DNA from: Capitulum mitella
Lineage: Eukaryota; Arthropoda; Thecostraca; Pollicipedomorpha; Pollicipedidae
Assembly (NCBI GenBank): GCA_030062745.1
Contig: CP099840.1
Location: forward strand, 9,250,932 to 9,314,931
Direction: 5' to 3'
DNA length: 64,000 nt
Within the stretch, counting starts at the first letter, position 1, and every line of letters begins with the position of its first letter. The translations under genes and the position numbers were made by a program. Below the pieces are notes generated by a model. It was given only the letters and a program-made list of their open reading frames with translations, did no database searches and was not told the origin of the DNA. This document shows, piece after piece, positions 37,050 to 48,976 of the stretch.

Positions 37050-38384
37050 CCCGCGCAGTGGGAGGGGGTTTCGCACTAAGGCGCAGTGGAAGGGGGTCTA
37101 AAAGTGCTCCCCCCCCCCCGATTTCGGCAACGGAAAGAGCTAGAGACATGAAATTTTTGGAACAGGGTGGAGCTGTAACGATTGACATTGTTTGCAATTT
37201 CCGTGCTAGATCCGTGCCCTAGATCAATATCTTTAAGGTCAAATGGGGTCGAAAAGTTCAACTTTGGACACTTTCTCGGTCCGTATAGGCCATACCGTAC
37301 AACTTTTCGAACGAAACGGGAAAAGGGCGTTTGTTTGGCCGTTAAAACGTGGAATACGACAACTTCCATTCATTTGGCGTCTTCACTGAAGATTTCGGGT
37401 AGGGGTCATGTCAGGTCATTGGCCTATGGTGTCATTTTTTCATCTTTTGCGGATCAGAATTCGAACAACACGGGACAGTTTGGGAGTAAATGAGGGCGCA
37501 ACATGTACTTTTGACGTATTTTCAGTAAAGGTAGCCAACATCGGTACATTTGGTCTAATAGCATTTATATTTATGTGTGTCTGCATATGTATATATGTAT
37601 GTACATGTAAGCATCAATGTGCCAAACGTGTTTTAGTAGGGTCTTTGAATGCATATTTCGTACAAATCGGCATATTGCAAAGCAGATCTGGACCAGGTCA
37701 TAAAACAGTTGCCGTTGACATTTAATGGCCTTAACCTGAGATGACTCTGGTATATGGTATATGGTATGCGTATCCATGTGCGCAGACGCGTTTTTGTTAG
37801 GCTCTTTGAATCCATATTTCATACAAATGGACATGTCGCAGAACAAATGTGGGCCAGGTCACAAGATATTTGACCTTGACCTTCAATGACCTTGACCTTG
37901 ACTGGCCGTGGTATATGCAAACGTATCAGTGTGCGCAAACGTGCTTTTATGAAGGCCTTTGAATGTATATTTCATACAAACTGACATGTTGCAAAGCAAA
38001 TGTGAATCATGTCACAAGCTGTTTGAACTCGACCTTTGATGACCTTGACCCTTATTGGCTCTGGCTGTGGTCTTGGTAAATCTATCACTTACGCCCGAAT
38101 GATATCGCCTGATTGTGTTCAAACGGTAGTCTTAAGCAGAACGCTAGTTCTTTCACAAAGTTCCCATTTGTCAGCGACAACCGTCGTTGTCGTTATGTTT
38201 TTCTGACTTCAGATGTTTGAAACTTAAAAAATGTCCGGCGATTTCCGATTTTTCTGTGTCATTCGACGAGTTATCCAATTGCCATAAATGTCACAAAGTA
38301 GCAGCAACCAGCTCCGATATGTTCTCGAGATATTCAAGAAAAAAACAGGCGGGGGCACAAAAAGACCCTCTTCCAGTGCGCGTG
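37050..38384 (+). mobile_element. Family D element, copy 2
   Basis: 1,335 bp, same orientation as 16154-17279. Inverted subterminal repeats GCGCAGTGGAAGGGGGTCT (about 37080) and GCGCACTGGAAGAGGGTCT (minus strand, about 38380). It is longer than copy 1 because a unit of about 160 bp (near 37570, 37750 and 37910) is present about three times. Confidence 0.75.
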
Positions 38385-38785
38385 TTCAAAAGTGCCGATA
38401 CATGAGTCAAGCCTCGATGATGCGCTAACTGCAAGACCCTCAATTCGCGTTTTAATCTGCTGATCCACATCACGCGTTTAGACGTAATGACGTGATATCC
38501 AAGCGCGAATTGTGAGCAACAGTTTACGGACTGCAAATCGTGACCTTCACGGTAGAGTCAAATGGCGAAGAAGAAGGAGTTCGGTGGTGTCTGTATCGTC
38601 CGGTAATCAAAAGTCCATGACGTGCTGTTCGGTTTTATGTGCATTTATTCTTTCAGTTGGTTTGAGAAATATTCTGAAAACAATAGGCACCGAAAGCATA
38701 TGTGACAATTAGCCACTTAGTCCTTCACCAACGCATAACGGCCAGAAAACTGAGGCGTTGTGCCTGTAAAATGTCTGCATTGAGT

Positions 38786-38990
38786 GGAACAAGCTAGCAA
38801 AGGACCAACCAGGCAAAAGCCAATGATTATTCCCGTGGTCTTGCTTACAGATTCTCAGACAATGTGACCAACGGACGAACTGCTTCCTGTTATCGCATGG
38901 CCAAGTGATCCATGCAAAATCTGTGGTCCTAATCTCCTGCCCGATGGGAACATATCATGCCCGACAGTACGTCATGAAAGTTCAGCCCAA
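38786..38990 (+). repeat. Interspersed repeat, uninterrupted copy (empty site)
   Basis: Same repeat as 8397-8565 plus 9783-9808, without an insertion. It lies just upstream of the promoter of cuticle gene 3, whereas the interrupted copy abuts duplication copy B. Confidence 0.7.
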
Positions 38991-39121
38991 GCAATCGCGA
39001 TAAACCGCCTTTATCCGGCTGAACTTTCCAGAAGCCACCTGTACCGGCTCGTCCGCAGCAATGGTGGCCTCCCCCACCATCTTCGCCACCGAGCGACGCC
39101 CACGATTAGGGTCCGCCGGCG

Positions 39122-39129
39122 TATATAAG
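39122..39129 (+). promoter_or_regulatory. TATA box of cuticle gene 3
   Basis: TATATAAG followed at 39153-39157 by TCAGT, the arthropod initiator consensus, with about 33 bp from the first T to the initiator A, and an ATG 23 bp later. The local sequence is GC-rich. Confidence 0.75.
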
Positions 39130-39177
39130 CCGGCCGAGCCGGAACGGCCGCATCAGTGGACCGCCAAGACCACCGCG

Positions 39178-40522
39178 ATGAAGGCAGTAAGTGGAACAGC
39201 CGAGTGATTGAGCCTGCGGAAGAGGGTGCCGTTCTTGCGGAGGAGGCCGGCAGCCGCACTCGGCGGTTCGGCGAGACCCCGTTCGTGGTCCGGTGTGGTG
39301 GAGCGTGACGCCAGGCCAGGGCCCCGTCTGCGCCGGGCGTGTCGTTGGCGCGTCCAGAGCGGCGGTCGTGGTCGACAGCTGGCTGGTCACGTCCCCGGTC
39401 GACAGTCGTGGATTTTCGACAGTCGACAGGACTTTTCTCTCGGCAAATTCATGCATGTCCTTACAACAATACCTTCCTTCGACATTAGCAATATTGATAC
39501 AGATCTGGAGCGCAGGTTTTTCCAGCGATATTTCAAATGCGTAAAACGTTTCGGAAGCGACGCGTACCACCCGTGCACGGGCTGGCCGCCTACCTCCTGG
39601 CCGGCGTCTCGAATCACCCCCTTGCGCGCCGTTACAGGCCATCCTCCTGTGTCTGGTGGCCGCGGCTGCCGCTGATCGGAATGCCAAGATCACGAACTAC
39701 CAGTACGGCATCGAGGAGGACGGCTCCTACGAGTCCACGTGAGCGCCATCACCCGGCCCCGAGACCCCCTCGCCGCTCCGGTTTTCAGCATGCCGTGCGA
39801 TGCCCGCCCTATCATGCGTCGTGACGTCATTGGCAGTTCTTACGTCCAGCGCCGTTCATTTATCCGGTGTCGTATTTTGGATGTTTATCGTGTTCGGCAT
39901 TCCTTGCAACTCCGAATCACCTGGGAACTTTCGAAGAAATCAACGACCCGCAAAATGAACAGCAGTTGTACCGGATGAAATTAACCAGGTGTGGTTTAAA
40001 TCAAATCGCAGGGCAGTCGGGTTTTCAGCAATTCGCGTTTAATTTCCTTGCCTGCGTCACAAATGATCCGGAATGTTTTAGGTCTCCATGCAGACCGTGT
40101 GTGAAGTTAAGGGCAGATTATGTCATAACTCCATAGCGAAAGTTACGGACATGCAGAACATTGGGTAACTTGACAGCACATATCCTTCTGCACATCGACT
40201 AATGTACCATGTCTAGGATTTCCGACGGATTAGCTCCGCGAGCTTGTCTTCACAGATTTGCGTCGTTCAAACAACACCGCGCTGTCGTTCCAGTTTTGAG
40301 ACCACCAACGGCATCTCTGCCAGAGAAGACGGCATCTCTTATCCTGGAAACGAGCCGGAGACGGGCAACTACGTGAGGACCGGCTCTTACACGTACGAAT
40401 GGGACGGCGTCACCTACACGGTCACCTGGACGGCTGACGAGAACGGTTTCCACCCTGAGGGCGACCACCTGCCCGACTTCAGCCACACCCGTGAACACAT
40501 CGGCGCAATTGGGGAGAAGTGA
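39178..40522 (+). CDS. RR-1 cuticle protein, gene 3 (three exons, intact)
   Basis: Paralogue of the genes at 3692-4672 and 10083-11080, on the opposite strand. Exons 39178-39186 (M-K-A), 39638-39738 (101 bp, same length as in the paralogues) and 40294-40522; introns of 451 and 555 bp with GTAAGT and GTGAGC donors and TTACAG and TTCCAG acceptors. Product 112 aa: signal peptide at residues 1-16 (AILLCLVAAAAA core), then NYQYG, EDGSY, FETTNGI, GSYTYEWDG, YTVTWTADENGF and GDHLP, the chitin-binding RR-1 consensus, ending H-I-G-A-I-G-E-K. The protein is presumed secreted from epidermis into cuticle. Intron positions and phases match the other copies, showing common descent; protein identity is high, while introns and flanks are unrelated, so this duplication is older than the copy 1/copy 2 split. 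No AATAAA overlaps the stop. Confidence 0.9.
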
Positions 40523-41869
40523 AAGGTGCTTTTCCATGGGTCGAAACAGGCCTGGCAAAATTTTCTGAAAGGCATGTCATGTTTGAATGTAAAAAACTGT
40601 CGTAATCGATGTACAGTGAATGTTGTTTAATTTCAGCCAGTTTCGTGTCCAAAGTCCTTGTCAACATATGTTGTCCTGTCTGTTGTGTTGTCCATTGTTC
40701 TAATCGTATTTATGTGAACTATTTATCACTTGGTTCTACCCGATCTGAGAAGATGCTTCCGGAATGTTTTGAAATACATATAAAACTGAATTAATTTGTC
40801 TGAAACGATGGTACGTGTTTCATTCCGCAAGGGCTGAGTGGGTCCCAGTTCTGAAAAGTGGTCATGGAACTAAAAAGGTCTTGACACAACATTAAGCAAA
40901 AAGACACAGGATGTACGAGGTGGCTCAGTGACCGACGAAAATTAACACGTCAGTATTATCAATTCCTGCTCTTTATCTCCAGGATAGCTAGAACTGTTTA
41001 ATGATACAATAACAAAACGTTTATTATGTTGCCATGCTGATTATAGCACTGATGCTGAAAAAGATCGGCTACAAGCACAGTTTGAATGCAGGGCTTCCTG
41101 TGTGTTGTTCCTGGTTTTGTCATTCGTAACAAATAATTATGTCTGGCAGCACGAACTGAGAATTTAACGGAAGCCAAGATACCATCATCGGACGAGGGAT
41201 GGCTACCATTCCAACGATGTTTTTTTTAGACTTCTGGCAAATTACCCCGCATCGGAAGCATAAAATTTGCAATAGCTCATGTGACGTCCTTTCAGAATGC
41301 TGAAAAAACAGTTGTTACCACTTCATGTCAGATTACATATTTATATTGTCATATTCAAGAGCCTCCAAGATGTTTTCTGAATCCGGCGACATTTTGGCTT
41401 CCATCTCAGGAGCCTAACGAGATATGAAGCCAGTTTTCTGCACAAGACTTCTTGAGCATGTGCTTGGCGACATATTGGGGTTCATCACACAACAGTTACC
41501 TTTCCGAGATCATTCAAGGTCATTGACCGTATATGGCCCCAAAATGGCTTTGAACTGGTTATATGGTAATTCTAGGCTTTGAATGACATGGTAATGTCCC
41601 TGAATTTAACAAGACAGTTATTTTTACCTTGCTATGACGGCAACTCCGGTTTGTAATAGTTTAACATCATTTTCAGAACTAGCAGAGTAACAAAGGCCGA
41701 CAATGTTCATTGACGTAACCTTGACTTCAACAGAAAACAGTCATTGACTACCACTGAACAATTTTAAAACCACGTTACCGCACCGCCATCGTTTGCCGAC
41801 CGAAATATCATGATCGAATCAGAGTGAAACGTGCCACACGTTCGCCTTCGTTCCGTCGCTCTGTTTTCA
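40523..41869. other. 3' flank of cuticle gene 3; nothing else recognised
   Basis: No clear AATAAA within 250 bp after the stop; CATATAAAACTG at about 40776 is the nearest A-rich candidate. An AGGTCATTGACCG palindrome-like site lies at 41517-41529. Confidence 0.45.
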
Positions 41870-42790
41870 TTAGGTCACGTATGGTATGGGGGTGGCAACC
41901 ACCCCCAACCTCCTCGCCTGGGGTAAATGTGAAAATTCTATCTGGCGAGGCATAATGGCAAGTTACGCATTTTGGTTAGACGACCGTCAAGCCTAACAAA
42001 TTTTTGCACCGACCGCGAGGGATATGCAATACTGGGAAAGCGAATCACAGGAGATCTCAATCCCAATCACGTCACCATCGCCCGTTCCTCTAGAAAATGT
42101 ACGTTCTTTTAACCACACGTTGCATGTAACGGGTGAGAACACTGGAGTTTTGTGACATTTTTACCATCCGTAATGACGTTGTAAAGATTCTAAAAAGGAT
42201 GGAAAATGCTAGTAAAATCCCACCCGATGGAAAGGTGTCATGCTGTAATAAAGAGGAAGCTTTCGCGCATGAGCACGAAATGGATTGTTTTTGTTTTTGT
42301 GAGCATACATGTGGTATCAAACCTGCGAGATAAGTGCAAATTACACGGATTTCTGAAATCACGTAGTTTCGTAATAACGTAGTTTCAATGGTTGTAACAA
42401 CTGCTGTCACTACAGAAACTGACGCCATAATTGAGAAATTGTAAGCTTATAAATCTGAGTCGTGACCTTTTGTAAAGTAACTGGTGGTCAATAATGACCT
42501 CTCATAACATAGCGCATACTGCACACTACCGGCCATCTTTCAGGACCAGATTCTCGAAAAAAATGGAAAAACTAAAATACGGCAAAAGCATCAGTCATTG
42601 TTTTCATGACGTCATACTGACATGAAACTGAACGACATCGACAGAAACTTTGCCTCAAAATGTGCACGACTGATACACAGAGGGAAATACAAATTTCGCG
42701 ACGATGCGCCATTTGGCCACTGAGTTACGCGGCAGAAAAGGTGGAGGGAGGCGCCTGACGCCCCATCCCGAAGCTACTCGAGGGTTATGG
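41870..42790. mobile_element. Candidate GC-hairpin-capped element
   Basis: A perfect TGGGGGTGG/CCACCCCCA hairpin at 41887-41907 and a GC-rich GGCGCCTGACGCCCC at about 42751-42765 bracket 0.85 kb of AT-richer DNA, the architecture of family C. No second copy of the interior was found, so this rests on layout alone. Confidence 0.3.
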
Positions 42791-43176
42791 AAACAAGTTT
42801 ACCGACAAAGCGACGAGCGTTGACAGAGCTGATCTGATTGACCTACGACAGAGGCTGGTTAGGATGAAGTATTATTTTTCAGCATCATTGTGAACGGCGG
42901 CAATGATTTATCGCCAGTTGTCGTGAGTCCAAAGAGGTGTGTTTGTAGGAAAGGTGATTCTTACCATTCAAAACGGTTCTTATTAAGCCGCGCACGGAGA
43001 GTTTTCGTAACGTGCCCCGTAAGTAGCAAGTGAAATGTGTCTAGGTAGGGCTGCCTTTTTGTCGCAGACTAACACCCGGGTGTCGTCTAAACAATCAAGG
43101 TGTCGCCGGACACGGCAAGACTGATATCCTTAGAAAAAGATACACAAATGAGGAACAACAGAGCAAGCCTGCAAAC

Positions 43177-43400
43177 CTAAAACATTACCTGAAAAACACT
43201 TTGAGAAGCAATGTTTGTCCTGACTGTCAGTGCGACAAACAGATATGCAAAGAAGCGCCAAACCAAAAGGCTGGAAATGGGGAAAATAGTGGAGTGATCA
43301 GTAAGTACTGAAAAGTTCCGAAAAAATCCAGTTAGACGCAGCAGGAAGACGGTGCTAGGATAGGCAGTTGTCAAACTGCGTAGAGACATGGAAAGTAAAG
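43177..43400 (-). CDS. Candidate membrane-protein exon
   Basis: Minus-strand frame with a hydrophobic stretch (S-T-V-F-L-L-R-L-T-G-F-F, then L-L-V-W-R-F-F-A-Y-L-F-V-A-L) that ends at a good donor (TTTTCAG followed by GTAATG, near 43185). The look is that of the first transmembrane segment of an arthropod chemoreceptor (gustatory-receptor type), but no further exon was found and no diagnostic motif is present. Very tentative. Confidence 0.15.
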
Positions 43401-44433
43401 TTTCGAATTATTGGGAGGACAACCATGCTCGAAAAGTGCCAGAAAGATTTGGAGAACAATGAAATGGTGTCATTGGATGAGCACTGAGAATTGGGGAAAA
43501 AAACTGTGAGCGTTTTCAAAATTTGTACAATCGGGCATGTTTTTGGGCAATTCATTTCCATTCAGCACAGTAGAACTAGTGTTAAAATCATTCAAAGCTC
43601 TTTCTGTCCCGTGGGCCGCTCAATATAAAAATGGTAAACTGGTGCTGCGAAAACTTTCGCTATGGCCTTGACAACGACGAATACCATCCAGATTTGCAGC
43701 CCACTAGGCGGATTGTCAGCAATGCAAGACCGAAAATGCAATGAATAACGAAGACTTGGTGCCCCATTGGAACATCTGCCCTGAAAATCCTTCGGACACG
43801 GTGATCCGCTTAAAATCGCTTCGTCACGAAAGAGAGTGAGGATGCCGCAAAAGCACGGAAAATCCCCCCGAGGAATGTCTCGGACCACCTTACCGCAGAC
43901 ACGCTTAACTCCAATCATATAAGCCCCATATTGCTGACACCCTGGGGCCTTGTGCTGGCATTTACGCACGGTAGCTTCGTAAAGTTCCGGCTTCTGCAGC
44001 CATTATAATATTTATGATTGCACACCGTTACCACTGAACTCGAACTTTTGACTTTTTTACTTCTTTTTTACTTTTTTTCGGACTTTTTTTAAGCACGCGG
44101 ATGTAGCGTTCGTAAAACTCAAGGCATAGAGCTGTGTTCAGGCCAAGGCAAAATCCTTATCATTTTTTCGCAGTTAGATCCCACCCATAACCTTTCCATT
44201 TTATCCATATCCGAATCGAATCCCCATGGAAGGAAACAAGCCATCCCTATCCGATCCGTTTAATACAATTGCTGATTGAAAAAGAGCAAATATCCATGAA
44301 TTCAGCAACAAGTAATTAATATAAGCAGTGCTGTTCCCTTTTTAATATACATCTATCCATCTTTAAAGATATATATATATATATATATACTGCCCACATT
44401 ACGACACAGATGTTTTTGTGTCTCATTATATAA

Positions 44434-44740
44434 GGCTAGTTTACCTGGTCGATATGCTCCATTTTAAGTTATCTATGCCAGTGGAGTTCTCGGAGAGTCT
44501 GCTGGATGGAGGTCCGGACTGTATCTGCCGTCTTCTCTTGGTAGCCGTCGCGACTGGACGTCCTGACGCACCGAATAGAGTCACGGCCGAAACGACTGCA
44601 AAATTCCCGGCTCTTTCCAGACCCACCAAACCGCTGCGGCATACAGTACGATCATGCCGCATGTTACAATCCAGCGGCTCTCCGAAAACTCCAGCTGCAT
44701 ACATAATTTAAAATGGAGCATATCGATCAAGCATACTAGC
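44434..44740. repeat. Inverted repeat with ~70-bp arms
   Basis: Left arm 44434-44505 and right arm 44671-44740 share CGATATGCTCCATTTTAA and TGGAG-TT-TCGGAGAG in opposite orientation, about 80% identical. In each orientation the arm can be read D-M-L-H-F-K-L and E-F-S-E-S, so the two arms may be head-to-head copies of one coding fragment. No family is recognised. Confidence 0.55.
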
Positions 44741-45951
44741 ATAGCGTAATAAAACGCAAAAGCATCTACGATCGATGTTAAGTGTCTTAACGGTATCTCT
44801 CTGGTAACTGCCGATGTGCAGCTGTTCTTTCTAACTACTCCCTCATGGCCAGCCATATGTGTCACGTGATCCGAGAGCAGCGAAGAGACAGCATTTGCCA
44901 TTGAATACTTAGACTGTTCTGTCTCCTCGAGACGTGCCTGCCCAGTGTCAGTGCTTGTCAGAAACGGGAATTCTCGTTATAAAGACCATAATAAAGGCGA
45001 CTTAACTTTTTCTGAAAATCATCATTGCATCGACATGTCACATGGTAGTCTGGCAATGACTCATCCGTTTTCACTGTAATTCACTGCCATTCATCAGGTT
45101 GCAAGTACATCTTTTAGACTTTTCGCGAAACGTACCAAATGCTGTCAATGTACTTAACAAGCACGTCCTATCATTTTGAACCTTCAAGTCTCCGCATGCC
45201 ACACAAGCGATGAAAATGTGTATTACCGTCCTCTTCTGAACGCTTATGTTAATAGAGACTTGAATACCTCGGGAACGTAACACATGACCTCTGGAACAAC
45301 AAGCAGGCACTCCACGAATATTTTTGGGAATTTTTATTCCGATGTTTTCCATGTTTAAACTCCCAGTGCAAGCTATGGTGCGGAGGAAAATGCCCCCCGG
45401 GACGAAAGTCTAAAATCGACTCGGTCTAACGACTACCTAATCCCCCTGTTCCAAATATACTTTTGTTTTCCGAGTTATTATTTACTAAACAACATGCCAT
45501 GTTTCCTTTGTTTAAATTAGACAAAAATATTGGGAATAGGGGCCAAAATCACCTTTGGGTGGGCCATAGCCCTGCAAAAAAATGCATATTGGCACCCCTG
45601 GCTAAGGGAATGGGTTACGGGCAAGACCGTAAATCATCCTGGGACGCATTGGTATATTAACCATATTTTTTGTTTATATGCATGGTTAGATATTGGGTAA
45701 AGGCTGTTTCCTGTGTTGCGATGCAGTTTTGTGTGATTCACATCAACTGTATGGCTAAAATAATGTGACGCTGTGGACATTAATAGCAAGTTTACTTCTC
45801 AGTAACTAAAAGACGTACCCAGCCAGTCACAAATACGAATAATGTGCTTCTAAAGCTTGACGTCCTTTTCTACGTGGCATTGTCTTCCGGACGTGCAAAC
45901 TATAACTAGCAAACAGCACATGTTGACACCGGCTTTAGTTAACATGCACTC

Positions 45952-46001
45952 AAGAGAAAGGGGGAGAGGGAGAGAAAGGGAGAGAGAGAGAGAGGGAGAT
46001 A
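45952..46001. repeat. Polypurine GA-rich tract
   Basis: AGAAAGGGGGAGAGGGAGAG followed by pure (AG)n: a 50-bp one-strand purine run, able in principle to form triplex DNA. Confidence 0.85.
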
Positions 46002-46676
46002 GTTCTGTTACTAAAATGGGCACTGCTGAAAGAAGCCTGATGCCTTTTGGAAACTGTAATTTCGCGTGCATTGGTAAAACATACTGGAACATATGAGTTG
46101 AACAATATTTGCACAATTTTATATCAAAGCTGAAATTGCTGTTTCGTTTGTGACATATTGCACATTTATTATTATACATTAATGTATAATGCATTGTCAA
46201 GTTTGTCGCCAAACAATACAGACTGTTCAATGCTCTGTCCTTGCATTGCAATGTATCATCATTGGTACCTGTTTGGTGATGGAATACGTGCCATGTGCCA
46301 CATCTTTTCTGCTCCAGCTGCAGTTGCGAAATTTTCGTTCCGTCTGAGAGTTAAAGCTAATCAGAATCGAACTCACAGTTGCTAAAAGTTCGCGGTTTAT
46401 TCAAATATGCTCTAACGTTTTTATTTGAAACACAAGATTTGCAACGAGAAAAGTTGAAGTTTAATCCATATTCGATCCGTGTCCCCATATTAACGAAAAA
46501 TGCACTCAATCCACATGGACATCCGTACCGGTATCCGTGCCGTGTTACGTTCTGGTTAAGGCTGCGTCTGCCGAAATAGTATGAAATGCTTATGACACAT
46601 TCAAAAAATTCCCATTGAATGGAGAACAGGTAGAAATCCGTTTCTAAGCCATCCCTGCGTAAGCTTTCCCGCGTTC

Positions 46677-46922
46677 TGACTCCCGTCGCGGAACAGACCT
46701 CCTCCGCGAATCAGACTCCGCCGCGGACCAGTCTGCGCCGCGGACTAGACTCCGCCGCGGACCAGACTGCACCGTGAACCAGACTCCCGCCGCGGACCAG
46801 ACTCCACCGCGGACCAGACTCCCGCCGTGGACCAGACTCCCGCCGTGGACCAGACTCCACCGTGGACCAGACTCACGCCGTGGACCAGACTCCACCGCAG
46901 ACCAGACTCCGCCGCAGACCGC
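46677..46922. repeat. GC-rich minisatellite, unit about 17 bp
   Basis: About 14 degenerate units of the type CCGCGGACCAGACTC. Frames through it on both strands encode Arg/Pro/Trp/Ser repeats and are not considered genes. Confidence 0.9.
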
Positions 46923-47186
46923 CGTAATCGGGCCGCGGTGGCCGGACGCCGGTACGTGTTCTGCGCAGTAAGCGGCGTGCCCGGTACACCGTGTGGTCTG
47001 CCGGTGGATGCGGGGTCGGCAAGAATGCCGTCCGTCCGCCGGCGGCCGCTGCCAAGTCCGGCTGGCTAGGCCGCCGACTCGCCCGCCCGTACCAGCCGCA
47101 CGTGTCGGGATAATGCTGGGCGGAACACGGTTACCGCGCGTCGACTGGTGGCCGACACCCGTCGCCCGTTCAGGGCGCCCATCCGG

Positions 47187-47318
47187 GGTGCAGTGATTCA
47201 TAGACCAGCCCGTCCAGAACGTTGATCCGAGATGCAGTGATTCACAGGCCGGTCCGTTCAGAACGCTGATCTGCGGTGCAGTAATTCACAGGCCGGTCAG
47301 TTCAGAACACGAGTCTGA
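47187..47318. repeat. Three tandem 44-bp units
   Basis: Units begin at 47187, 47231 and 47275 with G-[G/A]-TGCAGT-[G/A]-ATTCA and share CAGAAC near the end. Confidence 0.9.
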
Positions 47319-47492
47319 AGAGTCTTGGCACCTAAATTCCCTACTCTTGACGATGTTGGGGTCTCGGAAATTTTTATGAGAAAAATATCATCCGAAAAGC
47401 ATTTTGTTGACTACTATGTTTCACGTTAATCCTTGAACTTGATATTTTTGCTCTTTCTTTTACGTTTCCACACATCTCGGACAAGATGTGGC

Positions 47493-47698
47493 GCTGCAGC
47501 CGATGTCGTAGCCGGCTGTCACGCCGGTCCAGCGGCCGTCCCCAGCGGCCTGAGGGACGGGGCCCGGACCCACCTTATCATGCTGTGGCGGCGTGACGGC
47601 AGCCGCTGACCGAGCCGGCTGTCACGATGGTCCAGCGGCCGTCCCCAGCGGCGTTAGGAAGGGGAGCGGGCCCGCCTTGCCACTCTGCGGCGGGCTGT
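47493..47698. repeat. Two tandem units of about 103 bp
   Basis: GCCGGCTGTCACG at 47511 and 47614, and TCCAGCGGCCGTCCCCAGCGG in both units; strongly GC-rich. Confidence 0.85.
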
Positions 47699-47794
47699 GG
47701 ACTGTGTTCATTTTTCTAATTTAGTCTTATCTTTACTCTAATTTAATGTCTGCTCATTCCTTGCTTAACAATGACTTTTGACTTTTATGTTGTT

Positions 47795-48120
47795 TCACGT
47801 GTGTGTGTGTGTGCTGTCATGTGTGAGATGATGCATGCAGCATGTGTCGCAGCATGTGCCTGTGTAATATGAGTCAGTGCGCAGGCATTTGCTTACTTCA
47901 AGTATTTCGACAGTGTACTCTTACGTCTGTGGATGCGTAGGTTTGTATGTGTGTATATGTGTGTGTGCGCGTGCAGGCGTGTGTGTGTGAGTGTGTGCAT
48001 GCGTGCGTGCGTACGTGAGTGTCTGTGTGTCTGCGTATTGGTGCGTCTGTGTGCCTGTGTCTGTGTCTGTTTGCTCGTAGATGTGTGAGAGTCTGTGAGT
48101 CTGTGTTTTCATGCATGAGT
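47795..48120. repeat. Degenerate GT-rich tract
   Basis: Imperfect GTGTGT/GTGCGT/GTCTGT low-complexity DNA. Reading frames here (Cys/Val- or His/Thr-rich) are artefacts of composition. Confidence 0.85.
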
Positions 48121-48152
48121 CGTTTAAATGGGTGCTGTTTTTTTTTATTTAG

Positions 48153-48976
48153 GCCACCGCTGTCAACTGGCCGGCGTCGGGGTGGCCCACCGGACAACAA
48201 CCCTTGCTTAGTCCTGGTGGACTGCTCCAGAGGTCGAACTGTGATGAGTAGGGGCCTCCGAGTGTTCCCGGTCACCTCAGAAAGTAAGAAACTAATATTT
48301 TGTTTACACTCACACTGAACTTCAGCTCACGTGAATGGTTTAGCGGATAGTCGGAGACTTCTTCGCTGAAACTACTTTCTATCATATTGACTAACACATA
48401 CTAATACGGTTGATGTTTTGTACACGAAAATTGTTTTTTGTCTTCCTTTCTTAGCAGGGAATGACACGACTTGCATTATTCTCTTTGGTTTACAGCTTTG
48501 ATTTCCCTGGCAGTTAACGTAAGGTGATTTGCGTCGTGGTGGATTGGGGCGGCAGCACTCCTGGCCACCTGATAATAGGTTGTGGGTGGAAAAAAGATCT
48601 GGTCCCGCTAATTTTTGTCTTTCAGCAGTTATGTAGGAAAACCAAGGGGAAAGACATTCCCCAGTAGTTTGATGATCTTTAGTATCCAAAATCTAATCCA
48701 AACACATCATTTGTTCACAGCTGTACTGACCTCTGCTGCACTTTAGTGAAGAACTACAAATGGATACCTCTGCATCGCGTCTGTGTCTGAATTACAGTCA
48801 TTTTTATTCATTTCTGCATCAATGTGTTCACCCTAATGTAAAAACGCACGCCGGAGCCTGAATGCATTTCCTTCACAGAAGCCAGCTTCAAAAGATCTGC
48901 ATACCGATGCGACCCGGATCGTTTCCTGCTATCTCGAGGCACGGCTGAACACTACTGCGCCGCAGAGTCGGCCTGA
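48153..48976 (+). CDS. Candidate two 3' exons of an unknown gene
   Basis: A T-rich acceptor (TTTTATTTAG) opens a 131-bp exon at 48153-48283 ending in donor GTAAGA; it reads P-P-L-S-T-G-R-R-R-G-G-P-P-D-N-N then L-V-L-V-D-C-S-R-G-R. Joining to 48879-48976 (acceptor TTCACAG) keeps the frame and gives F-K-R-S-A-Y-R-C-D-P-D-R-F-L-L-S-R-G-T-A-E-H-Y before a TGA. Splice signals and phase agree, but upstream exons are not evident because a GT-rich tract precedes. The product is not recognised and chance is possible. Confidence 0.2.

Noticed and set aside
46644-47201. 185-codon minus-strand frame rich in Arg/Trp/Gly
   Set aside because: Mostly the 17-bp minisatellite, and the other frames are open too; no domain or splice context.
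47898-48275. His/Thr-rich 125-codon frame
   Set aside because: Low-complexity GT-rich DNA read on the minus strand.
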